DNA of 64,000 bases, from the NCBI GenBank assembly GCA_905215755.1, contig CAJMRE010000001.1, forward strand, positions 68,698 to 132,697, read 5' to 3'. The position numbers and the translations under genes were made by a program. The stretch comes from an uncultured bacterium (lineage in GTDB: Bacteria > Actinomycetota > Coriobacteriia > Coriobacteriales > Coriobacteriaceae). Position 1 is the first letter of the stretch, and each line of letters begins with the position of its first letter. This document shows positions 24,451-32,025 of this stretch, piece by piece. The notes under the pieces are model-generated. The model saw only the letters and a list, made by a program, of their open reading frames with translations, did no database searches and was not told the origin of the DNA.

Positions 24451-24789
24451 ATGGCGGGCAAGGGTCGTGCGAGCGTCAACGATATGAAGCGTGTCGAGGT
24501 GCTGGTGTTGATGGAGATCGACCGGCAAACCGAAGACAATGGCGGGCCGTATGGTTTCTCGCGCAAAACGCTTGCCGAGCGCGTGGGGGTTTCGCCGTAT
24601 CGTGCCCGCGCCGCAATCGATCGCTTGGATTCCGAAGGCATGATTGATGTCGTCTCGCGTTATAGCGACGACGGCGGTCAGCTTGCAAATGGCATTTGCC
24701 TCACCGAACATGGCAAGTGGTATCTTGAGGGCGTCCGTACCGGCATGCTCGTTCAAGAAATGCTCGAGGACGAGGTTGCTGATCGATAG
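24451..24789 (+). CDS. Small winged-helix DNA-binding protein
   Basis: A 112-residue protein whose middle reads as a winged helix: SRKTLAERVGVSPYRARAAIDRLDSEGMI (helix-turn-helix, about residues 41-70) followed by a wing with a charged turn (SRYSDDGGQLANGICLTEHGKWYL). No ligand domain is present. A GAGGAGG site precedes the ATG at 24451. It could be a small transcriptional regulator or a replication-initiation-type adaptor; target unknown. It is a single-gene unit between two terminators, upstream of pyrG. Confidence 0.7.
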   Translation: MAGKGRASVNDMKRVEVLVLMEIDRQTEDNGGPYGFSRKTLAERVGVSPYRARAAIDRLDSEGMIDVVSRYSDDGGQLANGICLTEHGKWYLEGVRTGMLVQEMLEDEVADR

Positions 24790-24813
24790 CAGCATGTAAC
24801 CCTTGCCATAGCG

Positions 24814-24843
24814 ACGCCGCCTGGGAAACCGGGCGGCGTTTTG
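24814..24843 (+). terminator. Terminator after the winged-helix gene
   Basis: ACGCCGCC (24814-24821) pairs with GGCGGCGT (24832-24839), followed by TTTGTTTC. Confidence 0.85.
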
Positions 24844-24967
24844 TTTCAAGATTGAGAAATGCAATCGCACGCGAGAAAAATTGCGAACGGTCCGCGGCGC
24901 GAGTATTACAATGAAGACCCGTAAGATGTGGATAAACAACTTCTACGGGAAGCGCAGGTAACTCAAT

Positions 24968-26629
24968 ATGACCAAGCATGTGTTCGTAACCGGTGGCGTG
25001 GTTTCGTCCCTGGGCAAGGGTATCACCGCGGCCTCGCTGGGCCGTCTGCTCAAGTCGCGTGGCTACAAAGTAACGATGCAGAAGGCCGATCCGTATCTGA
25101 ACGTCGACCCCGGTACCATGAGCCCCTTCCAGCATGGTGAGGTCTTCGTTACCGAGGATGGTTACGAGTCCGACCTGGACCTGGGTCATTACGAGCGCTT
25201 TATTGATGAGAACCTGACCCGCGATTCCAACTTTACGACCGGCGCCATCTATAAGAGCTTGATCGCCCGCGAGCGTCGCGGCGACTTTTTGGGCGGTACC
25301 GTGCAGGTGATTCCTCACGTCACCAATGCCATTAAGGACAAGTTCCGCCGCATCGAGGAGCAGACCGGCTCCGATGTAGTCATCACCGAGCTGGGCGGCA
25401 CGATCGGCGACATCGAGTCCCAACCGTTTGTCGAGGCCATCCGTCAGTACCGCAAGGAGGCCGGCCCCGAGAACGTCTGCTATATCCACGTGTCGCTCGT
25501 TCCCTATATCGCCGCCGCCCACGAGGTCAAGACCAAGCCCACGCAGCATTCCGTCAAGGAGCTCCGCAGCTTTGGCATCCAGCCCGATATCATCGTGCTG
25601 CGCTCCGACCACCATATCGATGACGCTATCCGCGGAAAGATCGCAAGCTTCTGCGACGTCGACACCGATTGCGTCTTTACCAACGAGGACTGCGCGAGCA
25701 TTTACGATGTTCCGCAGCTGCTTGCCGAGCAGGATTTTGACCTGCGCATTTGCGAGCGTCTGGGTCTGGACCCGCGTGAGCGCGACATGAGCGAGTGGAA
25801 CGAGTTCCTGCGCAAACAGAATCACGCCAACCATCACGCCGACAAGGTGAAGATCGCCGTCGTGGGCAAGTACACGCAGCTGCCCGATGCGTACCTGTCG
25901 GTTATCGAGGCCCTGCACCATGCGGGCGTCTTCTACGATCGCCATGTGGACGTCCAGCTGGTCGACGGCGAGAGCCTCGACGAGCAGAATGTCTCCGAGG
26001 TTCTGGGCGACGCCTCGGGCATCCTGGTCCCCGGCGGCTTTGGCAAGCGCGCCCTGGAGGGCAAGATCCTCGCGGCCGAGTTTGCCCGTGAGCACAAGAT
26101 TCCGTATCTGGGCATTTGCCTGGGTATGCAGGTGGCCGTGTGCGAATTTGCGCGCAACGTCGTCGGCCTTGCCGGCGCCAGCTCCTCCGAGTTCGATCCG
26201 GATGGCCCGTATAGTGTCATCGATCTGATGAGCTCGCAGGAGGACGTGACCGAGAAGGGCGGCACCATGCGCCTGGGCGCCTATCCGTGCAAGCTCGCCG
26301 CCGATACCCTCGCTCGCGAGGCATATGGCGAGGAGCTCGTCTACGAGCGTCACCGTCATCGCTTTGAGTTCAACAACGCCTTCCGCGACCAGCTCGAGGA
26401 CGCCGGTTTGGTTATCTCGGGCCTGTCGCCCGACGAGCGCCTGGTCGAGATGGTCGAGCTGCCGCGCGACGTGCATCCGTGGTATGTGGCAACCCAGGCT
26501 CATCCCGAGTTCAAGAGCCGCCCGACCAACCCGCAGCCGCTGTTCCGCGAGTTCGTGCGCGCTTCGATCGGCCAGCACGAGGGTGTCGACCGTCTGCAGG
26601 TGACGCCCATGAACCTCGCTACGGACTAA
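24968..26629 (+). CDS. pyrG: CTP synthase
   Basis: CTP synthase (553 residues) aminates UTP to CTP with glutamine and ATP, the last step of cytidine nucleotide synthesis. The N-terminal synthetase domain begins with GGVVSSLGKGITAASLG (P-loop) and carries the KADPYLNVDPGTMSP and GGTIGDIES blocks. The C-terminal glutaminase domain has the nucleophile Cys in GICLGMQ and the His/Glu pair in AHPEFKSRP. Length and domain order are standard. The xerC/D gene starts two bases after the stop codon. Confidence 0.97.
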   Translation: MTKHVFVTGGVVSSLGKGITAASLGRLLKSRGYKVTMQKADPYLNVDPGTMSPFQHGEVFVTEDGYESDLDLGHYERFIDENLTRDSNFTTGAIYKSLIARERRGDFLGGTVQVIPHVTNAIKDKFRRIEEQTGSDVVITELGGTIGDIESQPFVEAIRQYRKEAGPENVCYIHVSLVPYIAAAHEVKTKPTQHSVKELRSFGIQPDIIVLRSDHHIDDAIRGKIASFCDVDTDCVFTNEDCASIYDVPQLLAEQDFDLRICERLGLDPRERDMSEWNEFLRKQNHANHHADKVKIAVVGKYTQLPDAYLSVIEALHHAGVFYDRHVDVQLVDGESLDEQNVSEVLGDASGILVPGGFGKRALEGKILAAEFAREHKIPYLGICLGMQVAVCEFARNVVGLAGASSSEFDPDGPYSVIDLMSSQEDVTEKGGTMRLGAYPCKLAADTLAREAYGEELVYERHRHRFEFNNAFRDQLEDAGLVISGLSPDERLVEMVELPRDVHPWYVATQAHPEFKSRPTNPQPLFREFVRASIGQHEGVDRLQVTPMNLATD

Positions 26630-26631
26630 GG

Positions 26632-27573
26632 GTGCCGTCGAATAAGGAACATACCGAAGCTACTCCCTCGTCGCTCGCCGTGGCGGCGGGGGAGTATCTC
26701 GATTACCTCGCGGTCGAGCGGGGTTTGGCGCGCAACACGATTGCGGCCTATCGTCGTGACCTGACGACGTACTGCGCCTATCTGGAGCGGGCGGGTATTG
26801 TGTCTTTTGAAGAGGTGACTCGTCAGGTCGTGGAGGGCTTTGTCGCCGACCGTCGCGATGGGGGCTATTCCGATGCCTCGGTGGAGCGTGCGCTTGCGGT
26901 CGTAAAGGGCCTGCATGCCTTTTTGGTGCGCGATGGGGCTGTGGCCCAAAATCCAACGACGGCGTTGCGCCTGCCTAAAAAGGCTGAGCGTTTGCCGGAG
27001 TATCTATCGGTGGAGGATGTCTCGGCGCTGCTCGATCAAGACTTCCCCGAGGGCGAGATGGGCTTGCGCGACCATGCCATCTTGGAAGTGCTCTACGGAT
27101 GCGGTTTGCGTGTGAGCGAGTTGGTGGGGCTCGATGTGGGCGATATCCATATCGACGATGGTTTTGTGCTCGTTCGCGGTAAGGGCTCAAAGGAACGCCT
27201 GTCCCCGCTGGTGGGAAGCGCGGCGCGAGCTCTGATGCTCTATGTAACTGAGGGGCGTTCTCGCTTGGCGGCCCATGCCCGCGGAACCGAGACCTCGGCG
27301 GTCTTTTTAAATAAGAACGGCCGCCGTCTGTCGCGCCAGGGCATCCATGCCATCTGTGAGCGCTACGGGCGCCAGGTGGGGCTGGTGGGACTCCATCCCC
27401 ACACGCTGCGTCACTCCTTTGCTACCCATATGCTTGCGGGCGGCGCAGACCTCCGTGTGCTACAGGAGATCTTGGGACATGCCGATATATCGACCACGCA
27501 GGTCTACACGCATGTCGATCGTACGCAACTGACCGAGGTCTATCTGGCGGCGCACCCGCTGGCGCATCGTTAA
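26632..27573 (+). CDS. xerD: Tyrosine recombinase XerC/XerD
   Basis: A 313-residue tyrosine recombinase that would resolve chromosome dimers at dif. The N-terminal SAM-like core-binding domain spans about residues 15-100 (EYLDYLAVERGLARNTIAAYRRDL). The catalytic set is complete: Arg in YGCGLRVSEL, Lys in RGKGSKER, His-x-x-Arg in HTLRHSFATHM, His in LGHADISTTQ and the Tyr nucleophile in VYTHVDRT. It most likely begins at GTG 26632, two bases after pyrG, implying co-transcription. XerC and XerD cannot be told apart here; XerD is the usual name in Gram-positives with this context. An integrase of a mobile element is unlikely because no phage genes or att repeats flank it. Confidence 0.88.
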   Translation: MPSNKEHTEATPSSLAVAAGEYLDYLAVERGLARNTIAAYRRDLTTYCAYLERAGIVSFEEVTRQVVEGFVADRRDGGYSDASVERALAVVKGLHAFLVRDGAVAQNPTTALRLPKKAERLPEYLSVEDVSALLDQDFPEGEMGLRDHAILEVLYGCGLRVSELVGLDVGDIHIDDGFVLVRGKGSKERLSPLVGSAARALMLYVTEGRSRLAAHARGTETSAVFLNKNGRRLSRQGIHAICERYGRQVGLVGLHPHTLRHSFATHMLAGGADLRVLQEILGHADISTTQVYTHVDRTQLTEVYLAAHPLAHR

Positions 27574-27606
27574 CTCATCGCTGACCTGCAAATTTATAGG
27601 TATTTG

Positions 27607-27676
27607 GGGACGGGCCCCAGATTGCCACGGCGTGCTTTTGCGCGCGCATGGGCAATCTGGGGCCCGTCCCATTTTT
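27607..27676. repeat. Long nested inverted repeat E (20-bp perfect arms), terminator-like
   Basis: Bases 27607-27626 and 27651-27670 are exact reverse complements, the interior continues to pair (GCGTGC with GCGCGC), and ATTTTT follows on the plus strand. It could therefore end the pyrG-xerD transcript, although it is much longer than a usual terminator. Confidence 0.85.
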
Positions 27677-27767
27677 CGCCACTTGGCATCGCGGTGGTGG
27701 GCCGCACGTGCCTTGGGTGGGGGAGTTTGGGGGCGATGTGAACGGCATATAAAGGGACGCAAAATCG

Positions 27768-27793
27768 CCTCAAGGTCAACTTGAAGGTTGAGG
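27768..27793. promoter_or_regulatory. Candidate operator upstream of mraZ, CCTCAA-N14-TTGAGG
   Basis: CCTCAA (27768-27773) and TTGAGG (27788-27793) are inverted repeats around a core. The overlapping sequence TCAACTTGAAGGTT (27776-27789) recurs with one mismatch upstream of ftsZ at 42299-42312. The spacing and symmetry are reminiscent of MerR-family operators; the regulator is not known. Confidence 0.4.
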
Positions 27794-27796
27794 TTG

Positions 27797-27855
27797 AACG
27801 GCGGGGTGCCACAGGTGGCATCCCGCCGTTGCTGTAAACACAACATATTGTGTTT
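27797..27855 (+). other. Two stem-loops upstream of mraZ
   Basis: A 15-bp stem with one G-T pair (27797-27811 with 27816-27830) is followed by AAACACAA (27836-27843) with TTGTGTTT (27848-27855). Neither is in a gene; they may be operators or part of a long mraZ leader. Confidence 0.55.
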
Positions 27856-27890
27856 TCGAACATATGCTCGGGGGTGTTTTGCAACATATA

Positions 27891-27930
27891 GGGGGTGGAG
27901 TGGTGGGGTGGGGTGGGGGAAGGGGTGGGG
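27891..27930 (+). promoter_or_regulatory. G-rich tract upstream of mraZ
   Basis: A 40-base stretch with 31 G and no C. Its right part has five runs of four or five G (27905-27908, 27910-27913, 27915-27919, 27922-27925, 27927-27930) separated by one or two bases. This matches a stable G-quadruplex pattern; alternatively the repeated TGGGG units could be MraZ-binding direct repeats, since MraZ is known to bind TGGGN repeats upstream of its own gene in E. coli. Confidence 0.6.
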
Positions 27931-27945
27931 AAAGATGTTGAAAAA

Positions 27946-27998
27946 TGGGGCGGTTCCCCATATTATTGATGACGTCGACAGGCGGGGTGGTTCCCCGC
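27946..27998. promoter_or_regulatory. Paired palindromes GGGG-N5-CCCC upstream of mraZ
   Basis: TGGGG-CGGTT-CCCCA (27946-27960) and GCGGGG-TGGTT-CCCCGC (27982-27998) share the motif GGGG(C/T)GGTTCCCC, with centres about 37 bases apart. They lie 37-89 bases before the mraZ start codon and are good candidates for an operator pair. Confidence 0.45.
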
Positions 27999-28034
27999 GT
28001 ACGTGCCATCTGAGTAACCGAGGGGAGGGCGCAC

Positions 28035-28469
28035 ATGGGAATGACTGGTGCATACGAGCGCAATCTCGATGCAAAAGGTCGTCTGTCCCTGCCTGCACCC
28101 CTTCGCGAGGAGCTTGGAGAGCACGTTCGCGTGTTCAAAGCCCTGGATGTCGATGCTCTGTACGTGTTCTCTGCCGAGGCCTTCGATAAGTGGGTCGAAG
28201 GACTCTTCGCGGGTCGTGAGGGCCACGAGGGTTTTAACCCGCGTGACATTAATGACCAGAAGCTCATGAGGGCGATCAACAAGCGCACCACGTCGATGGA
28301 CGTGGACAGCGCCGGTCGTATCGGTCTTTCCGAGTCTCTCCGCAAGCAGGCGAACCTCGACCGCGAGGTCACGGTTGTGGGCAACTACGACCACCTTGAG
28401 GTTTGGGATCGCGCCGCGGCCGATGAGGACGATGACGATGAGGCCCTGCTGGACCTCTTCTTCTCGTAA
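28035..28469 (+). CDS. mraZ: Transcriptional regulator MraZ
   Basis: A 144-residue MraZ with two SpoVT/AbrB-like beta domains, each carrying the DxxGR signature: NLDAKGRLSLPAPLRE near residue 11 and DVDSAGRIGLSESLRK near residue 92. MraZ forms a ring that binds direct repeats before its own operon and controls the division and cell wall cluster. The C-terminus is a short acidic tail (DEDDDDEALL). A GAGGGGAGGG ribosome site lies upstream. It opens a 15-kb run of same-strand genes ending at ftsZ. Confidence 0.95.
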   Translation: MGMTGAYERNLDAKGRLSLPAPLREELGEHVRVFKALDVDALYVFSAEAFDKWVEGLFAGREGHEGFNPRDINDQKLMRAINKRTTSMDVDSAGRIGLSESLRKQANLDREVTVVGNYDHLEVWDRAAADEDDDDEALLDLFFS

Positions 28470-28489
28470 GGGCAAGGCACGGGTAACGG

Positions 28490-29455
28490 ATGGAGCGTGG
28501 GATCTTGACACAAGAATATCGGCATGAACCTGTCATGCTCGGCGAAGTGCTTGAGTCGCTGCGGCTAAAGAGCGGCTCCGTTGTCTGCGATTGCACCCTT
28601 GGCGGTGCCGGCCATTCGGTAAAGATGGCCGCGCAGGTGGGGGAGACGGGCCTTTTGCTCGGCGTCGATCAGGACGACATGGCCCTCGAGGCCGCTGGCG
28701 CCCGTCTGGACCGCGAGGTTCCCGGCGTTCCGCACCAGCTGCTGAAGGGCAACTTCGGCGACTTGGACGAGCTACTTTGCTCGGCCGAGGTGCCCGGGGT
28801 CGATGGCTTCCTGTTCGATTTGGGCGTTTCGTCGCCGCAACTCGATATCCCTGGCAGGGGCTTTTCGTATAACGAGGACGCCCCATTGGACATGCGGATG
28901 GATCCGGGTAATAACACCTTAAACGCAGCTGAGGTCATCAACACCTATAACGAACACGACCTCGCCCGGATTCTACGCGTCTACGGCGAAGAGAAGTTCG
29001 CCTCGCAGATCGCGCGCGAGATCGTGCGCCGCCGCGAGCAAGAACCGATCGAAACCACCGGCCAATTTGTCGAGATCATCAAGGCGGGTATCCCGGCTGC
29101 CGCTCGTCGGCATGGTGGACACCCGGCCAAGAAAAGTTTCCAGGCCATTCGCATCGAGGTCAATCACGAGCTCGATGTGCTCGAACGAGGGCTTGATGCC
29201 GCCACCAGGTGGCTCAACCCGGGCGGACGTATCTGCGTCATCTCGTATCACTCGCTCGAGGACCGTATCGTAAAGAACCACTTTAAGGAGATGAGCCAGG
29301 GGTGCACGTGTCCGCCGGAGATTCCGGTGTGCGTGTGCGGCAACGTGCCGATACTCAAGGTCATCACCCGCAAACCCCTGGTTGCCCAGCCTGATGAGGT
29401 TGAGCGCAACCCTCGGGCGAGATCAGCCAAAATCCGCGTGGCGCAGCGTCTGTAG
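28490..29455 (+). CDS. rsmH: 16S rRNA (cytosine-N4)-methyltransferase RsmH
   Basis: RsmH (MraW) methylates N4 of C1402 in 16S rRNA. The 321-residue protein starts with the family motif HEPVMLGEVLE, has the S-adenosylmethionine site CTLGGAGHS, FLFDLGVSSPQLD, and the C-terminal ISYHSLEDRIVKNHF block. Length and order are standard. The ATG at 28490 is used here; TTG at 28505, behind GGAG, would shorten it by five residues. Confidence 0.95.
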   Translation: MERGILTQEYRHEPVMLGEVLESLRLKSGSVVCDCTLGGAGHSVKMAAQVGETGLLLGVDQDDMALEAAGARLDREVPGVPHQLLKGNFGDLDELLCSAEVPGVDGFLFDLGVSSPQLDIPGRGFSYNEDAPLDMRMDPGNNTLNAAEVINTYNEHDLARILRVYGEEKFASQIAREIVRRREQEPIETTGQFVEIIKAGIPAAARRHGGHPAKKSFQAIRIEVNHELDVLERGLDAATRWLNPGGRICVISYHSLEDRIVKNHFKEMSQGCTCPPEIPVCVCGNVPILKVITRKPLVAQPDEVERNPRARSAKIRVAQRL

Positions 29456-29545
29456 GCGCGACCGCGCGATATTGGACCTCCCGCTCGCACCATAAACGAA
29501 GCTTAAACACACTACCAACGTACTCGGGATGGGAGGCGGCATATC

Positions 29546-30016
29546 ATGGGCTACAACACTTCAAGCGCAGCACTCGCCTATGATATGAACGCCATGCCCG
29601 CCTATCGTGAGACGCCGCAGGCCCCCGTTGCTCCCCGTGAGCAGCGCACGCCGCGCTTTGATGTCTACACGGGCGCGGGCCGTCAGGCAAACCAGGCGGT
29701 AAGCCCGGTTTTCATGAGCGTTCTTAAAACGTTTTGCATCATTGCGGCTATCTTCATGACGATCGGCGTCGCCCGCGTGGCGCTCGCCGGCGTTACGGCC
29801 CAGGTGCTCAACAGCAACGCCGAGCTTACCAACACGCTCGAAAAGGCGACCGATGAGAGCTCCGACCTGGAGGTCATGCATTCGGTCTATGGCGCCGACA
29901 CGCGCATTCGCGACCTTGCGGGCGCTTATGGCATGGTGGAGCCCAGCGAGAGCGTTACACTTGACTTTTCGCAGGATGCAGCCGCGGGCGCCAACGCGAC
30001 CGCGACCGCTCAGTAG
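29546..30016 (+). CDS. ftsL: FtsL-like division protein (by position)
   Basis: A 156-residue single-pass membrane protein between rsmH and the division transpeptidase, where ftsL lies in most bacteria. It has a cytoplasmic Pro/Arg-containing N-terminus (about 55 residues), one hydrophobic segment near residues 58-82 and an extracytoplasmic part with a short heptad-like stretch (LNSNAELTNTLEKATDESSDLEVM). FtsL sequences are poorly conserved, so the call rests on topology and synteny, not on motifs. A GGGAGG site precedes the ATG. Confidence 0.65.
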   Translation: MGYNTSSAALAYDMNAMPAYRETPQAPVAPREQRTPRFDVYTGAGRQANQAVSPVFMSVLKTFCIIAAIFMTIGVARVALAGVTAQVLNSNAELTNTLEKATDESSDLEVMHSVYGADTRIRDLAGAYGMVEPSESVTLDFSQDAAAGANATATAQ

Positions 30017-30033
30017 CAAGACGGTAGCTGAGT

Positions 30034-31899
30034 ATGACAAATGACTATCGCCGCGGTTCCGATAGGGGCCGCGGTTCTGGACGTCCCTCGTCGCGGGGAC
30101 GTTCTGGTTATCAAGGAACGGGTCGGCAATCTTACAACGCCGGGCGGTCCCGTGGCAACGACCCGGCGTCGCGACTTCGCGGCTCGGGCGGCCCTCAAGT
30201 GCATAACACCAGGTCGCGCAAGAGTTCGCCGACCGAATGGCTCACAGGCACGCCTCTGCCTCGCCGCAAAGCCGTCATGGGATTCATTGGGCTTGGCTTG
30301 GGCTTGGGCGTCTTTCGCCTTGCCGACTATCAGGTTGCCGAAGCCGATAAACTGCGCGAGCGTGCCGATGCGCGTCGCCTGCTTGCGCAGACCCTCTATG
30401 CCAAACGTGGCACCATCTACGACCGCAACGGTAACGTGCTGGCGTCGTCGGTCGAATGTCGCAACATCGCCGTGAACCCGCAGCTTGTCGAGGACGTTGA
30501 CAAGACGGTGTCGGCGCTGGTCAAGGCAACTGGAATCGATAAAAAGACCTGCCGCAAGCTCGTTGAGTCCGATGGAACCTGGGTGTATATCAAGCGCCAG
30601 GTGGACGAAGACGATGCTGCGACGCTGGAGAAGAAGAACCTGCCCGGTGTGCTTTTTGAGCAGGCCATGAAGCGCGTATATCCATACGGCAATCTGGCAT
30701 CGCAGGTGCTGGGTGTAGTGAATGTGGACAACGATGGCTTGACGGGTCTCGAAAAGCAATACAACAAGCTTCTGACCGGCACGAACGGTTCTCTCGTACG
30801 CGAGCGCGCGAGGGACGGCAGCTATATCGCGGGCGGTGCCTATAAAAAGGTGGCTGCGGTCGACGGCGTTGATATCGTGACGACGCTCGACGTCAATATC
30901 CAGCGTGCGGCCGAGGATGCCCTGGCAGAGGCAGTTGAGAAGACTAAGGCCAAGAACGGCTCGGCGCTGGTCACCGATCCTACGACAGGCGAGATCTTGG
31001 CAGCCTGCTCGTATCCGACTTACGACCAGACCAATCTGGAAAACGCCAAGACCGAGGATATGAACTTGCGCCTGGTCACCGACGCCTACGAGCCCGGCTC
31101 GGTCTTTAAGACGCTCGTGGCGGGCGCCGGCTTCGACTTGGGCGTCGTGCGATCGAGTACGTCGTTTGAGGTGCCGGCGAGCATCAAGGTGGGCGACGAT
31201 ACCGTCACCGATGCCGACAAGCGCGACTACGCCATGACCATGGATGTGCGCGAGATGATGCGCCGTTCGTCCAACGTGGGCTTTGTCCTGGTGGGGCGCA
31301 AGATCGGTGCCGATGACTTTGCCGCTTATGTGGACAAGTGGGGCATCGGTCACAGCTCTGGTGTCGATTTTCCGGGCGAGAGCCTGGGTATCGTCAAGGA
31401 GCGTGACCAGTATGACGGCGCCACGCTGGGCTCGATGAGCTTTGGACAGGCGCTGTCCGTCTCGCCGATTGAGATCGCACGCGCCGTGGGCGGCATCGCC
31501 AACGGCGGCGTGATGATGACACCGCACTTCTATAAGTCCAGCAAAGGCGACGAGAAGGACTGGGGCGAAGGCGAGCGCGCGATTTCGGAGGACGCCGCAT
31601 CCCAGGTGACATCGTGCATGCAGACGGTCGTGTCCGAGGGAACGGGCGTTGGCGGCGCGGTTGACGGCTATGACGTGGCGGGTAAGACCGGTACGGCCGA
31701 ACGTGCCGACGAGAACGGCGGCTACCTCAAGGAGAACTACATGTCGTCCTTTATGGGCTTTGCACCGGCACAATCGCCCAAGGTGCTGTGCTATATCACG
31801 CTCGACGGAACGCCGAGCGGCTCAGATGCCGCTGCGGTGCCGTTCCAGTCCATTATGGCCAACGCGCTCGACGTGCTGGGTATCCCGCACACGAAGTAG
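30034..31899 (+). CDS. ftsI: Division-specific penicillin-binding protein (FtsI/PBP2 class B)
   Basis: A 621-residue class B transpeptidase that cross-links septal peptidoglycan. The active-site Ser356 is in GSVFKTL (SxxK), the second motif is S412-S-N414, and K551-TG follows (AGKTGTAE). A dimerisation-type domain follows the single membrane helix near residues 78-95. The cytoplasmic N-terminus is unusual: about 75 residues rich in Arg, Gly and Ser (RGRGSGRPSSRGRSG), probably disordered. No PASTA domains are present. MurE, which often follows, is absent. Confidence 0.93.
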   Translation: MTNDYRRGSDRGRGSGRPSSRGRSGYQGTGRQSYNAGRSRGNDPASRLRGSGGPQVHNTRSRKSSPTEWLTGTPLPRRKAVMGFIGLGLGLGVFRLADYQVAEADKLRERADARRLLAQTLYAKRGTIYDRNGNVLASSVECRNIAVNPQLVEDVDKTVSALVKATGIDKKTCRKLVESDGTWVYIKRQVDEDDAATLEKKNLPGVLFEQAMKRVYPYGNLASQVLGVVNVDNDGLTGLEKQYNKLLTGTNGSLVRERARDGSYIAGGAYKKVAAVDGVDIVTTLDVNIQRAAEDALAEAVEKTKAKNGSALVTDPTTGEILAACSYPTYDQTNLENAKTEDMNLRLVTDAYEPGSVFKTLVAGAGFDLGVVRSSTSFEVPASIKVGDDTVTDADKRDYAMTMDVREMMRRSSNVGFVLVGRKIGADDFAAYVDKWGIGHSSGVDFPGESLGIVKERDQYDGATLGSMSFGQALSVSPIEIARAVGGIANGGVMMTPHFYKSSKGDEKDWGEGERAISEDAASQVTSCMQTVVSEGTGVGGAVDGYDVAGKTGTAERADENGGYLKENYMSSFMGFAPAQSPKVLCYITLDGTPSGSDAAAVPFQSIMANALDVLGIPHTK

Positions 31900-32025
31900 G
31901 GGGTTACAATCTTTGGAGCGTGGTTTGTTGTCCCATATGAGGGTGTTCACATGCCCTGCACCACGCATGTGCGGCGCTGGGATACAATACGCCGATAGCA
32001 TTATTAGGTTTACAGGGGAGCTGCA

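Noticed and set aside
26632..27573. XerD-like gene as the integrase of a mobile island.
   Set aside because: It is co-transcribed with pyrG, and no att repeats, tRNA or phage genes are nearby. Housekeeping XerC/D fits better.
29546..30016. Possible septum-formation initiator (DivIC) instead of FtsL.
   Set aside because: Position between rsmH and ftsI is that of ftsL in most bacteria; motifs cannot decide, so the positional call was kept with lower confidence.
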